Shown here one piece after another: positions 1 through 8,761 of a DNA stretch of 64,000 nt. The translations under genes and the position numbers were made by a program. This stretch comes from Ahrensia sp. (GTDB lineage: Bacteria; Pseudomonadota; Alphaproteobacteria; Rhizobiales; Rhizobiaceae): assembly GCA_028817895.1 (NCBI GenBank), contig JAPPOQ010000012.1, positions 140,586 to 204,585 on the forward strand, given 5' to 3'. Below the pieces are notes generated by a model. It did not search any database and was not told the DNA's origin. It saw nothing but the letters and a program-made list of their open reading frames with translations. Numbering within the stretch: position 1 is the first letter of the stretch; the number at the start of each line of letters is the position of its first letter.

Positions 1-594
1 GAAAAGAACCTGTTCACGGGTTGGAAAGACCCGGATCTTACAGCCAAGGGCGAGGCGGAAGCGCAGGAGGCCGGTCGCGTGCTGGCCGAGGGCGGTTATC
101 GCTTCGACATCGCTTTCACCTCCGATCTCACTCGTGCGCAGCGCACATGCCAGTACATCCTTGATGGAGTCGGCCAGTCCGATCTGGAGACCATTCGTGA
201 CCAGGCGCTCAATGAGCGGAACTACGGCGATCTTGCAGGCCTTAACAAGGATGATGCGCGTGCCAAATGGGGCGAGGACCAGGTTCATATCTGGCGACGC
301 AGCTACGATATTCCGCCGCCGGGCGATGATGGCGAAAGCCTCAAAGACACCGGCGCGCGCGTCTGGCCCTATTACATGCAGGCCATTTTGCCACGCGTGA
401 TGCGCGGCGAAACGGCGCTCGTGGCGGCACATGGCAATTCACTGCGATCCATGGTGATGGTGCTGGACGGTCTGTCACGCGATGAAGTGACTGGGCTCAA
501 TCTGGCAACCGGCGTGCCCATGGTCTACCGGCTCAACGCGGACACGACGGTTGCGGCAAAAGAGGTTCTGGGAGACATGTCCGGCGCACACTGA
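1..594 (+). CDS. gpmA: 2,3-bisphosphoglycerate-dependent phosphoglycerate mutase, 5' end cut by window edge
   Basis: This enzyme interconverts 3- and 2-phosphoglycerate in glycolysis and gluconeogenesis through a phosphohistidine. The reading frame is open from base 1. The visible 197 codons begin at the [12 protein letters not shown] segment that normally follows the N-terminal RHGxSxWN phosphohistidine loop, so only about a dozen residues are missing. Also visible are the [10 protein letters not shown] segment, the [11 protein letters not shown] signature, and the second catalytic histidine in AAHGNSLRS near the C-terminus. The visible length plus the missing N-terminus fits the short alphaproteobacterial form. 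An ASCH-domain gene follows 11 bp downstream on the same strand. Family assignment is secure; the true start lies outside the window. Confidence 0.95.
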   Translation, partial: EKNLFTGWKDPDLTAKGEAEAQEAGRVLAEGGYRFDIAFTSDLTRAQRTCQYILDGVGQSDLETIRDQALNERNYGDLAGLNKDDARAKWGEDQVHIWRRSYDIPPPGDDGESLKDTGARVWPYYMQAILPRVMRGETALVAAHGNSLRSMVMVLDGLSRDEVTGLNLATGVPMVYRLNADTTVAAKEVLGDMSGAH

Positions 595-605
595 TCGATC
601 TGTAT

Positions 606-1154
606 ATGTCGGAACAAAGCCTTCCACCGCTGGCACTCTCTGTTCGACAACCTTGGGCCTGGGCGATCATATTTGGCGGCAAGGACATCGAAAATCGCAG
701 CGAAGGGTCGACACGCGCCCGCGGGATGGACTGTCGTTCAATCTGCATTCACGCCGCAAGTTCGATGCGCGAAAAGGAATATCGTTGGGCCCTTTGGCGG
801 CTGCAACAAGACGGTGTGACGCTGCCAAGACCGGATGAGATGGTCTATGGCGGCATCATCGGCATGGTCGAGGTTGTCGACATTGTCTCGCACAGTGACA
901 GCCCATGGTTTGGCGGGCCACGCGGTCTGGTGCTTAGCAATCCTCAGCCTATCGATCCAATCCCGGCCAAGGGTGAGCTTGGCTATTTCTGCTGGAAAAC
1001 TGGAACTGATTTCACGGCACCAAAGCCCTGGATGATCAACTACACCCGCACCAATGATGACAGTTTGACCGGCGAGTTGTTTCCCGACGCGCCTCTGTCC
1101 TTCCGCGAACCGCCGGACAAGCCGTTTGGGCGTTCTTCAAAAAAGGATGATTGA
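606..1154 (+). CDS. ASCH domain-containing protein
   Basis: This 182-residue protein opens with LALSVRQPWAWAI followed by GGKDIENRS, the usual start of an ASCH domain, a small beta-barrel related to PUA that is thought to bind RNA or modified nucleotides. It also contains the family's GGIIGMVEVVDI beta-strand segment and a C-terminal CWKTG turn. There is no signal peptide or membrane segment, so it should be cytoplasmic. The ATG lies 11 bp after the gpmA stop, so it probably shares that transcript. Its end nearly meets the opposite-strand coaBC. What ASCH proteins bind is mostly unproven, and I infer no specific substrate. Confidence 0.85.
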   Translation: MSEQSLPPLALSVRQPWAWAIIFGGKDIENRSEGSTRARGMDCRSICIHAASSMREKEYRWALWRLQQDGVTLPRPDEMVYGGIIGMVEVVDIVSHSDSPWFGGPRGLVLSNPQPIDPIPAKGELGYFCWKTGTDFTAPKPWMINYTRTNDDSLTGELFPDAPLSFREPPDKPFGRSSKKDD

Positions 1155-1162
1155 AAAGGAGC

Positions 1163-2392
1163 TCACACTTCGACCACTTCGAAGCGCTCCATGACCTTTT
1201 CGACAAGCCGGACGGCAACATCCTGCTTGCTCGCCTTCGGCCATTGGTCGGCACTGGTTTTTGTCACCAATATCACCGCGTTGTGATCCCCGCCAAAAGT
1301 GCCGGTTTCGGCTGAGACATCATTGGCAACGATCCAGTCCGCTCCCTTGGAGGCGAGTTTTCTGCGGGCATTGTCGACGATATTCTCGGTCTCCGCCGCA
1401 AAACCAACAACCAGAGCTGGACGGCGGTCTCCGGTGCCGATGGTCTTCAGAATATCGGGGTTCTCCACCATATTGAGCGCGGGCGGTGCGCCATCGCCCT
1501 TCTTCTTGATCTTTTGACCAGCCTTCGCATCCACACGCCAATCCGCAACCGCCGCGACGAAGACACCGATGTCGGCTGGCAATGAGCTCTCAACAGCGGC
1601 CATCATGTCGCGCGCCGAGGTCACATCTATCGTGGTCACGCCTTTTGGCGGGTCGATCGCCACCGGGCCTGAAATCAGCGTGACATCCGCTCCGGCGCGC
1701 GCCAATGCGGCTGCGATCGCATGCCCCTGCTTTCCCGATGAGTGGTTGGAAATGTAGCGCACCGGATCGATGTCTTCACGCGTCGGTCCTGAGGTTACTA
1801 TCGCGCGTTTTCCGGCCAGCGGCTTTGGCGTATCATCAAGCAGCGCTTCCAGTGCGGCCACAATTTCAAGCGGTTCGGCCATACGCCCAAGCCCGGCCTC
1901 ACCCGATTCCGCCATCTCGCCAGATTCGGGACCGACAAAATTCATTCCATCCTCTGCCAAAGTGAGGACATTGCGCTGCGTTGCTGGCGCAGCCCACATG
2001 ACAGGGTTCATCGCTGCGGCGACAAGCACCGGTTTGGTGGTGGCAAGCAGTACGGTGGAGGCGAGATCATCGGCCAATCCATGCGCCATCTTTGCCATCA
2101 GATCAGCCGTCGCCGGAGCAACAACGATGGCGTCGCAATCCCGCGCCAGTCGAATATGACCGATATCCTGTTCGGCCTCACGGTCCCAAAGATCGGTGAA
2201 AACCGTATCCGCGATCAACGCTCCCATCGCCATGGGAGTGACGAATTGCTGCGCGGCAGACGTCATCACACAACGAATGCGCGCGCCACGCTCACGCAGT
2301 CTTCTTGCAAGATCGAGCGTCTTGTATGCAGCAATGCCACCTGAAACGACAAGCAGGATCGTGCGATCAGCTAGAGGGCTTTGATATGTCAT
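1163..2392 (-). CDS. coaBC: bifunctional phosphopantothenoylcysteine decarboxylase / phosphopantothenate-cysteine ligase
   Basis: This two-domain coenzyme A biosynthesis enzyme joins cysteine to 4'-phosphopantothenate and then decarboxylates the product to 4'-phosphopantetheine. The N-terminal flavoprotein (CoaC) half shows GGIAAYKTLDLARRL near residue 16 and the AAMNPVMW motif near residue 130. The CoaB half starts near residue 195 with VTSGPTREDIDPVRYISN and contains a lysine-rich loop (KIKKKGDG) and NPDIL near residue 310. Length 409 is normal. It lies 21 bp downstream of ubiB on the same strand, the common alphaproteobacterial arrangement of ubiE, ubiB and coaBC. Confidence 0.96.
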   Translation of the reverse strand: MTYQSPLADRTILLVVSGGIAAYKTLDLARRLRERGARIRCVMTSAAQQFVTPMAMGALIADTVFTDLWDREAEQDIGHIRLARDCDAIVVAPATADLMAKMAHGLADDLASTVLLATTKPVLVAAAMNPVMWAAPATQRNVLTLAEDGMNFVGPESGEMAESGEAGLGRMAEPLEIVAALEALLDDTPKPLAGKRAIVTSGPTREDIDPVRYISNHSSGKQGHAIAAALARAGADVTLISGPVAIDPPKGVTTIDVTSARDMMAAVESSLPADIGVFVAAVADWRVDAKAGQKIKKKGDGAPPALNMVENPDILKTIGTGDRRPALVVGFAAETENIVDNARRKLASKGADWIVANDVSAETGTFGGDHNAVILVTKTSADQWPKASKQDVAVRLVEKVMERFEVVEV

Positions 2393-2413
2393 TGCACCAG
2401 CCTATCACCGCCC

Positions 2414-3991
2414 TCAAAAAAGCGTCCACACCCCAGCGACCGCAGCGGCTGCAATAATCCAGAGCGCGACGCGTCCCGAGCGCGAGTGACGCGCCTCTGC
2501 TTTGCCGATCGCCTCGATGGTGGGCTGATCGAGCCGCACACCGTTCTTGGCCATGGTGTCGATCTCTTCGCTGAGCGTTTCCAATCGACGCGCAAATTCC
2601 GGCGCCATGCGGACGAGTCTGCCCGCGGCCCGCGCACCTTCGTTTAGATCGCTCATCACACCAATCGGGCCGATCTGTTTGCGCACATAGTCGGTCACGA
2701 TCGGTTCGGCAGAGGTCCACATATTGAAATGCGGATCGAGCGAGCGCGCCACGCCTTCGACCACCACCATGGTCTTTTGCAGCAACAGAAGCTGCGGCTG
2801 TGTTTTCATCTCAAACAGTTCGGTGACTTCAAACAGCAGCGAGAGCAGACTGGCCATCGAGACCTTGTCCGCGGGCTGGCCGTGGATCGGCTCGCCCACA
2901 GCTCGTAGAGCCTGCGCAAAGCTCGCCACGTCCTTGTGCGCAGGAACGTAGCCAGCTTCAAAATGCACCTCCGCGACCCGGCGGTAGTCGCGCGTGATGA
3001 AGCCGTAAAGAATTTCGGCCAGAAAGCGCTTCTCAGGTTTGCCGATCCGGCCTGAAATGCCGAGATCGACGGCGACGATATCACCGTCCGGGGCGACGAA
3101 CAGATTGCCGGGATGCATGTCGGCATGGAAGAAGCCGTCGCGCAAAGCGTGATGCAGAAAGGCCTGATTGATGCGATTTGCAAGCGTTGGCAGGTCGTGA
3201 TGGCTGGCGCGCAATGCGGTCAGATCGTTCATCTTGATGCCGTCGACCCAATCCATCGTCAGGCAGTCACGACCGGACCGCGCCCAGTCGATGTCCGGCA
3301 GGCGGAAGCCTTCATCGTTGCGGATATTCTGCGCCATCTCCGAAAATCCGGCGGCTTCCAGACGCAGATCCATCTCAAGTTTTGCAGAGGCCGCCAGCAT
3401 GTCGACACTGTCGATCAGCCGCAGGCGACGCGTGGCAGGAAAGAAGCGCTCCAGCGCATGGGCTGCGGTGTAAAAGGTCTTCAGATCATGCGCGAAACGC
3501 GCGCGAATGCCGGGACGGATCACCTTGACGGCAACGGAGTGTTCTGTGCCGTCATCATCTTGCACGATGGCCTTGTGAACCTGCGCCACAGAGGCGGCCG
3601 CGACCGGCCGACCGAACTGGGAGTAAAGCTCCTCAAGCGGGGCAAACAGGGTTCTTTCAACCCGCTCGCGCGCTTCCTCTTGCGAGAACGGATCCATGCG
3701 GTCTTGCAGCAGTTCAAGATCGAGCGCGATGGATTTGCCCACAATGTCCGGTCGCGTAGCGAGAAACTGTCCAAGCTTCACCCAGCTTGGCCCAAGACGG
3801 TTGAGAGCTCGCGAGAGCACGGTGGATTGCGCCTGGTTGGAGGCACGCTTTCGCTCGACGAAACGCGCAATACGCTTCAGCGTCACGATGGGTGGCGGCG
3901 CGCCTTCATCGGGCAAAGCGGTGATCACACCTTCGCGCAACAGCACCCAAAGTGCACGAATAAGCGAGAACCAGGGACGAATGGACGGCAT
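2414..3991 (-). CDS. ubiB: ubiquinone biosynthesis regulatory kinase-like protein UbiB
   Basis: UbiB is an atypical ADCK/ABC1-family kinase-like ATPase needed for ubiquinone synthesis; older annotations call it 2-polyprenylphenol 6-hydroxylase. The KxGQ motif appears as KLGQ at residues 72-75 and the alanine-rich nucleotide loop as AAASVAQVH at 131-139. FFHADMHPGNLF and the following AVDLG form the catalytic and metal-binding region. A hydrophobic C-terminal segment (about 505-525) should anchor it in the inner membrane. Length 525 is typical. It lies between ubiE (18 bp upstream) and coaBC and is probably cotranscribed with both. Confidence 0.95.
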   Translation of the reverse strand: MPSIRPWFSLIRALWVLLREGVITALPDEGAPPPIVTLKRIARFVERKRASNQAQSTVLSRALNRLGPSWVKLGQFLATRPDIVGKSIALDLELLQDRMDPFSQEEARERVERTLFAPLEELYSQFGRPVAAASVAQVHKAIVQDDDGTEHSVAVKVIRPGIRARFAHDLKTFYTAAHALERFFPATRRLRLIDSVDMLAASAKLEMDLRLEAAGFSEMAQNIRNDEGFRLPDIDWARSGRDCLTMDWVDGIKMNDLTALRASHHDLPTLANRINQAFLHHALRDGFFHADMHPGNLFVAPDGDIVAVDLGISGRIGKPEKRFLAEILYGFITRDYRRVAEVHFEAGYVPAHKDVASFAQALRAVGEPIHGQPADKVSMASLLSLLFEVTELFEMKTQPQLLLLQKTMVVVEGVARSLDPHFNMWTSAEPIVTDYVRKQIGPIGVMSDLNEGARAAGRLVRMAPEFARRLETLSEEIDTMAKNGVRLDQPTIEAIGKAEARHSRSGRVALWIIAAAAVAGVWTLF

Positions 3992-4009
3992 GGAATTAAA
4001 GATGGTTCG

Positions 4010-4858
4010 CTAGATCTTCCAGCCCCAGTGGAGCGCGACCACCCCACCGGTCATGTTGCGATAGGACACGCGTTCAAACCCCGCCTGAGCAATTGCACCG
4101 GCAAAAGCTGCCTGATTGGGAAATTTGCGGATTGACTCCACCAAATAGCGATAGCTTTCATAGTCGCCCGTCACGGCCCGACCAATCGCCGGAATTGCGT
4201 TGAACGACCAGGAATCGTAAAAGCGATCGAGGATCGGCATATCAACTTCTGAAAATTCCAGACATAAGAACTGCCCAGCCGGTTTCAAAACGCGACGCGC
4301 TTCAGCGAGCGCCTTGCCCATATTCGGCACATTGCGGATGCCCAAGGCCACTGTGTAGGCATCGAAGTGATTGTCGGGAAGCGGCAGGTCCTCGGCATTG
4401 GCTTCGACAAAATCCAGATTGGGCGAAAGGCCGTTCCTTTGCGCACGCTCACGTCCCACATCAAGCATGGAATCATTGATGTCGAGCACAGTGACCTGCG
4501 CATTGCGCCGAGAGGCTTCCACCAGACGAAAGGCAATGTCGCCCGTGCCGCCCGCAACATCGAGGCCGCGCCAGTCGCACCGCTTGGAGGGTGCCGCCTT
4601 GGTGACCATGGCATCCTTCCAGAGCCGATGCACACCAGCGGACATCAGATCATTCATGATGTCGTAGCGGCGCGCCACCGAATGAAAGACAGCATCGACC
4701 TTGGGCTGCTTTTCGCCCTCCGCAACCCGCTCAAAGCCATAAGAGGTGATCATCTGATCGGTTTCGGTTGCGCGGGCGCTGTCTGTACCGGACGTCATGG
4801 CGGAAACTCTGTTCGCAAGTTCGGTACTCATATAGGCCGTTTGGCAGACCCGCACCAT
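4010..4858 (-). CDS. ubiE: bifunctional demethylmenaquinone/2-methoxy-6-polyprenyl-1,4-benzoquinol methyltransferase UbiE
   Basis: This SAM-dependent C-methyltransferase acts in ubiquinone (and menaquinone, where made) synthesis. The sequence contains the family signature around [16 protein letters not shown] and the SAM loop [11 protein letters not shown]. The segments ALGIRNVPN and [22 protein letters not shown] (split across the second signature) are also present. The frame opens at 4858, but in-frame ATGs at 4831 and 4798 are possible. The 4798 start gives about 262 residues, closer to the usual family length, so the first 20 codons may not be translated. It is first in the minus-strand run with ubiB and coaBC. 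Confidence 0.94.
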   Translation of the reverse strand: MVRVCQTAYMSTELANRVSAMTSGTDSARATETDQMITSYGFERVAEGEKQPKVDAVFHSVARRYDIMNDLMSAGVHRLWKDAMVTKAAPSKRCDWRGLDVAGGTGDIAFRLVEASRRNAQVTVLDINDSMLDVGRERAQRNGLSPNLDFVEANAEDLPLPDNHFDAYTVALGIRNVPNMGKALAEARRVLKPAGQFLCLEFSEVDMPILDRFYDSWSFNAIPAIGRAVTGDYESYRYLVESIRKFPNQAAFAGAIAQAGFERVSYRNMTGGVVALHWGWKI

Positions 4859-4889
4859 GCGACATCGAAGAATTGGTGAACCTCTACCG

Positions 4890-4936
4890 ACGCTCGAAAA
4901 AGAAGGCGCCCCGGGGTCACAAGCCCAGGGCGCCTT
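4890..4936 (-). terminator. intrinsic terminator of the phoX gene
   Basis: A perfect 9-bp inverted repeat, AAGGCGCCC (4903-4911) and GGGCGCCTT (4928-4936), has a 16-nt loop. Read on the minus strand, the stem is followed by CTTCTTTTTCG, a T-rich tract. It lies between the phoX stop and the ubiE start, as expected for a phoX terminator that insulates the ubi operon. Confidence 0.75.
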
Positions 4937-4972
4937 GTATGATACTCGGTGACTTGTGGCGACGACGCCGGA

Positions 4973-6940
4973 TCAGCCGATGACCCCACCATCTTCGCGT
5001 GTTATCGCGATGACGGCTGAGCGTGGCACTGAATCGCCGCCGCCCGGCCAGTGCGAATTACCGCGTTCACCCGGATGCTGAATACCGACAAACAGGGTGC
5101 GGTTGTCGGACGACCATGCCGAACCCGTCACTTCGCATTCATTGGGACCAACGAGGAACCGCCTAATTTCACCGGTTGCTGGATCACCAACCAGCATCTG
5201 GTTGTTACCCATGCCCACAAACTGACCCTTGTTGGAGTAGTTGCCGTCCGTCTGGATGAACAGCAGACCGTTCTCGGAAAAAGCGAGACCATCCGGCGAG
5301 TTGAACATGTTGCCGGCATTGATGTTGGCGGAACCATCATCCTGCGGAAAGGACGGATCGCCCTCTTCCTTGCCTTTCAGATCGTCCGCCGTTGTCGTCG
5401 GATTTCCGGCCATGACATAGAGGTCCCAACGGAACTGATCAGCGGTGTGGTCGGCATTGGCTGGCCACCAGCGCACGACTTGTCCGAAATTGTTCGCGAC
5501 ACGCGGGTTGGGACCTTCCGCCGGAGTGGCATCGCCACCGGCATTGGTCTTGATGCCGCGATTCTTGTTGTTGGTGAGCGCGCAGTACAGCTCGGCCTTG
5601 ACCGGGTTGGACGCCACCCATTCGGGCCGGTCCATAGTGGTGGCACCGACCTTGGAACCCGCCATCCGCGTGTAGATGCAGATTTCCGCCTTGGTCATGC
5701 CGGTCGCGGCCTCGGAAAGCTCCATCCATGTGCCGGTGCCATCATTGTCAAACTTGGCGGCGTACAGCGTGCCGTCTTCCAGAAGGCCCGCATTGTCGCC
5801 GCCAGCCGTGTAAACACCATCGGACACGAAACGGTAGAGGAACTCGCCGCGCTCATCATCGCCCATATAGACGACGACCTTGCCGTCACTGTTGATCACC
5901 ATCTCCGCATTTTCGTGCTTGAAACGGCCCAATGCGGTGAGCTTTCTGGGCTTGGAGTTGGGATCGAACGGATCGATCTCCACCACATAGCCGGCGCGGT
6001 TGGGTTCGTTCGGCTCTTTCGAAATATCGAAGCGCGCATCGATCTGACGCCAGCCATAGCCCCAGTCATTGTCGCGAACGCCGTAGCGCTTGAACTCCGG
6101 CGTGTCCTGAGCGTTTTCCACGCTTGAGGAGAAATAGCCGTTGAAGTTCTCCTCACAGGCCAGATAGGTGCCCCAGGGTGTGCGACCATTGCCACAATTG
6201 TTCCAGGTGCCAAGCGCCGCTTCGGCGGCTGGGTCTGCTGAGGTCTTCAGCATGTCATGTCCGCGCGCCGGGCCGGTAATATCCATCGGCGTTTGCGGTG
6301 TGATGCGCCGGTTCATGCGCGAATCCTGAACCGGCAGCCAGCGCCCGTCGGTCTTGGCAACTTCAACCACGGAGACGCCATGGGCCATCATGCCCTTTTC
6401 GACATCATCATCGGTTTCCCAGGCGCCTTCGGCCCGGTTGCCCCAGATGATTTTGCGGTTCGTATATTCGTTGTTGCAGACAAGCAGATCGCGCTGGCCG
6501 TCGGAAAACAGCGCCATGCCGTCAATGTTGTCGCCGAATGACGTGGCCTGAGAGGCACCGGTTCCGCGCGTTGCGCCGTCAAATTCCGGAGCGCCGGGGA
6601 AAATCGGATCGCCCCAGCTGATCACCATGTCCCATTTGAAGCCGGTGGGTAGTGTGATCCCATCTCGTGTGTTGGCTGCCACGGCATCAAAACCGAAACG
6701 GTCCGCCGCCGCGGCGGCGCCGGGCGTGAGAGCCGTAGTGGCACTGAGTGCCGCCGCGCTGCCCATAACGAGTACGCCGGAGAGGAACCCGCGACGTGAA
6801 ATCGCCTGTTCGACAATGCGGTCAAAATCCGTTTCTTCCGGGCGCGGATTGGCGATTTCATCGATCTCGTCGAACGACAATTCGTCAATGGAGAGGCAGG
6901 CCGGAGCCGATGCCGGTATGGTCAGGTCTGTTTTGGTCAT
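4973..6940 (-). CDS. phoX: PhoX-family (DUF839) alkaline phosphatase, Tat-exported
   Basis: PhoX enzymes are periplasmic calcium/iron phosphomonoesterases that release phosphate under starvation. The N-terminus has a Tat signal: SRRGFLSG with the twin arginine at residues 49-50, then a hydrophobic alanine-rich stretch ending near ADRFG. The mature part carries family segments such as GDNIDGMALF, LVCNNEYTN, NCGNGRTPWGTYLACEEN and FNSPDGLAF. The ATG at 6940 has AGGACC five bases upstream, which overlaps an alternative ATG at 6955, so 6940 is preferred (655 residues). A Pho-box-like direct repeat lies about 80 bp upstream. It is transcribed alone and ends at a strong hairpin. The substrate range cannot be read from sequence. 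Confidence 0.9.
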   Translation of the reverse strand: MTKTDLTIPASAPACLSIDELSFDEIDEIANPRPEETDFDRIVEQAISRRGFLSGVLVMGSAAALSATTALTPGAAAAADRFGFDAVAANTRDGITLPTGFKWDMVISWGDPIFPGAPEFDGATRGTGASQATSFGDNIDGMALFSDGQRDLLVCNNEYTNRKIIWGNRAEGAWETDDDVEKGMMAHGVSVVEVAKTDGRWLPVQDSRMNRRITPQTPMDITGPARGHDMLKTSADPAAEAALGTWNNCGNGRTPWGTYLACEENFNGYFSSSVENAQDTPEFKRYGVRDNDWGYGWRQIDARFDISKEPNEPNRAGYVVEIDPFDPNSKPRKLTALGRFKHENAEMVINSDGKVVVYMGDDERGEFLYRFVSDGVYTAGGDNAGLLEDGTLYAAKFDNDGTGTWMELSEAATGMTKAEICIYTRMAGSKVGATTMDRPEWVASNPVKAELYCALTNNKNRGIKTNAGGDATPAEGPNPRVANNFGQVVRWWPANADHTADQFRWDLYVMAGNPTTTADDLKGKEEGDPSFPQDDGSANINAGNMFNSPDGLAFSENGLLFIQTDGNYSNKGQFVGMGNNQMLVGDPATGEIRRFLVGPNECEVTGSAWSSDNRTLFVGIQHPGERGNSHWPGGGDSVPRSAVIAITREDGGVIG

Positions 6941-7017
6941 GAAAGGTCCTCGCATCTATTGGTGGAGGCTCCCCGTGCCTCCTTCAGGGGCGCTTGCCGT
7001 CGCAGCATGGCAAGGCC

Positions 7018-7046
7018 ACGACAGCTTAGCGACAGATTTGTGACGT
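7018..7046 (-). promoter_or_regulatory. candidate Pho box (PhoB binding site) upstream of phoX
   Basis: Read on the minus strand there are three 7-mers with an 11-bp period: ACGTCAC-AAAT, CTGTCGC-TAAG, CTGTCGT. The Pho-box consensus is CTGTCAT repeated with 4-bp spacers. Two units keep CTGTC exactly and the third keeps GTCAC. The site lies about 80 bp upstream of the phoX start in the correct orientation, which fits phosphate-starvation control of this gene by PhoB. Confidence 0.65.
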
Positions 7047-7114
7047 CCCATCGTTTTTGGCGAACGCTGTTGCGTCTGTGGAAAACCCCTTGCCGAATCT
7101 GTGCGAAGGGCTGA

Positions 7115-8071
7115 GTGTCGCGCGTCATGCTTACGACCAACCCTGCTGCTCGAACTAACCTTGTGGGTGCGGCCTACGGCCTCGCTGCGGTGCTGATTTG
7201 GGCCCTTTATCTGTCCACCACCCGACAGGCCGTGAGCGGTGAGCTGACCCCCGCAGATGTGATCTTTTTCCGATTTGCCGGAGCGGGTCTGATCATGTTG
7301 CCGTGGCTCATGCGCAATGGTGTGGGCAAGGGCGGATTGCGCGACCTCGGCGGCGTTGGCTGGCTGCGGGGGGCTGCATTGGCATTGGCCGTCGGACCAG
7401 TTTTCATCTTCGTGGCATCGGCCGCTTTCGTGTACGTCCCGCTGGCGCATGGGGCAGTGCTGCAACCGTCAACGGCTGCAATGGCCTCCATCGCTGCCGC
7501 AATTTTCCTGTTGCATGAGCGCGTCACGAAAGCACGAATGGTTGGCACAGCCATCATCATTGGCGGCATCACGCTCATCGCGACCGGAAGCGGGGGCCGA
7601 TTGGGCGAAGATGCCTGGATCGGCTACGCCTTGTCTGTCGCCGCCGGACTGTGCTGGGCGATCTTCACCGTCATGCTCAAGCAATGGAGCATCGACGGAA
7701 TTGACGCCACAGCTGCCGCTTCTTTCATCTCCGCCCTTGTTTATGTGCCGCTGTTTTTCGCCTTTGATACGACCGAGCGGATGGCGCAATTGTCGCTCTG
7801 GGAATTGTCAGCGCAGTTTTTGGTCCATGGTGCGCTCGCAGGCGTAATGGCCATCATCGCCTTTGGGCGAGCCGTCACCCATCTTGGCGCGAGTGGTGCG
7901 TCCCTGTTTCCCGCACTGGTTCCAGCAAGCACACTGATTGTCGGCATTCCCATCACCGGCGAATGGCCAAGCCTCATAGAATGGATCGGCGCTTTGACGG
8001 CAACGCTTGGCCTTGCCGTCGCTGTTGGCGCGTTCAGCAGACATACGCTTGGCAGGGTCAGGCAGTCATGA
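7115..8071 (+). CDS. EamA-family (DMT superfamily) transporter
   Basis: This 318-residue protein has about ten hydrophobic segments in the two five-helix repeats typical of EamA drug/metabolite transporters. The first starts at LVGAAYGLAAVLIWALYL; the second is centred on GYALSVAAGLCWAIFTVMLK. It should be an inner-membrane exporter of a small metabolite, but the substrate cannot be inferred. The GTG start at 7115 has AAGGG four bases upstream; an ATG at 7127 without a clear ribosome site is the alternative. It diverges from phoX and is followed by a TRAP operon after about 90 bp. Confidence 0.88.
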   Translation: MSRVMLTTNPAARTNLVGAAYGLAAVLIWALYLSTTRQAVSGELTPADVIFFRFAGAGLIMLPWLMRNGVGKGGLRDLGGVGWLRGAALALAVGPVFIFVASAAFVYVPLAHGAVLQPSTAAMASIAAAIFLLHERVTKARMVGTAIIIGGITLIATGSGGRLGEDAWIGYALSVAAGLCWAIFTVMLKQWSIDGIDATAAASFISALVYVPLFFAFDTTERMAQLSLWELSAQFLVHGALAGVMAIIAFGRAVTHLGASGASLFPALVPASTLIVGIPITGEWPSLIEWIGALTATLGLAVAVGAFSRHTLGRVRQS

Positions 8072-8135
8072 TTTGACAATCGCCAAGGCCGGTGAAACGC
8101 TGCGGGACCGAACCGTTGAGGAGACGGAACTGCCA

Positions 8136-8158
8136 TTCGAAACGGGGAGGGTTTCGAA
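8136..8158 (+). repeat. perfect inverted repeat with a Shine-Dalgarno-like loop upstream of the TRAP operon
   Basis: TTCGAAAC (8136-8143) and GTTTCGAA (8151-8158) are perfect 8-bp arms around GGGGAGG. The loop is the only purine-rich ribosome-site candidate before the first TRAP gene, whose GTG or ATG lies 11-14 bp beyond it. It could be an operator or an mRNA hairpin that presents the ribosome site. The palindrome is seen directly; the role is a guess. Confidence 0.45.
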
Positions 8159-8161
8159 GCT

Positions 8162-8758
8162 GTGATGACCAGCATTCTGACACCGCTCAGCGCGCTCAAC
8201 AGTTTCCTTTTGACCATCGGGCGCAACATCGCCTGGATTGCCCTTGCGGGCATGGTCATCGTGATCCTGTTGCAGATTTTCTATCGCTACGCGCTCAACA
8301 ATGCCCTGCCCTGGCCGGAAGAAGCCGCCCGCGCGCTCATGATCTGGATGATGGCGCTGATCGCGCCTTCCGCCTTTCGCCATGCGGGCTTCGTTGCGAT
8401 CGATATGGTGCCGGACCTTTTGCCCCGAAAAGTGCAACTCGCCCTGCGGCTGTTCATTCTGGTTCTGTCGCTGATCGTGATCGTCATCATGCTCGGCCAT
8501 GCCTGGGCACATTTTTCAGCGCCGCTTTTGTTTGACTCGTCCGGCCTGAACCGTCTCCTGCAGGACAGTGGTATCAACCAGCTTCTGGGGACGCAGCTTC
8601 AATTCCGCACAGCCTATGTGTATCTCGCAATGTCCGTTCTGCTGGCGTTGATGATCCTCGTTTCGCTGGAGCTTTTGCTGCGGTTGATCGGTCGCATTCT
8701 TTACGGTGACGAAGCCTTCCCCGAACCGGTCCTGCCGAAATCGATGGAAGGAAGCTGA
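8162..8758 (+). CDS. dctQ: TRAP transporter small permease (DctQ family)
   Basis: This is the four-helix DctQ subunit of a tripartite ATP-independent periplasmic transporter, which uses an ion gradient to import organic acids or related solutes. Hydrophobic segments lie near residues 20-38, 55-75, 88-110 and 145-170. The family landmarks are YRYALNNALPWPEEAARALMIW and GFVAIDM (split across helices 2 and 3). The GTG at 8162 is followed directly by an ATG at 8165, and either may be used. The large permease starts 3 bp after the stop, so the two are translationally linked. Confidence 0.9.
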   Translation: MMTSILTPLSALNSFLLTIGRNIAWIALAGMVIVILLQIFYRYALNNALPWPEEAARALMIWMMALIAPSAFRHAGFVAIDMVPDLLPRKVQLALRLFILVLSLIVIVIMLGHAWAHFSAPLLFDSSGLNRLLQDSGINQLLGTQLQFRTAYVYLAMSVLLALMILVSLELLLRLIGRILYGDEAFPEPVLPKSMEGS

Positions 8759-8761
8759 GCC

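Noticed and set aside
3113..4135. Long plus-strand open frame antisense to ubiB
   Set aside because: It mirrors a clear family gene on the other strand, has no ribosome site or recognisable domain, and is a usual by-product of GC-rich codons.
5051..6127. 358-codon frame antisense to phoX
   Set aside because: The phoX frame has a Tat signal and family motifs throughout, while the antisense product has no recognisable feature.
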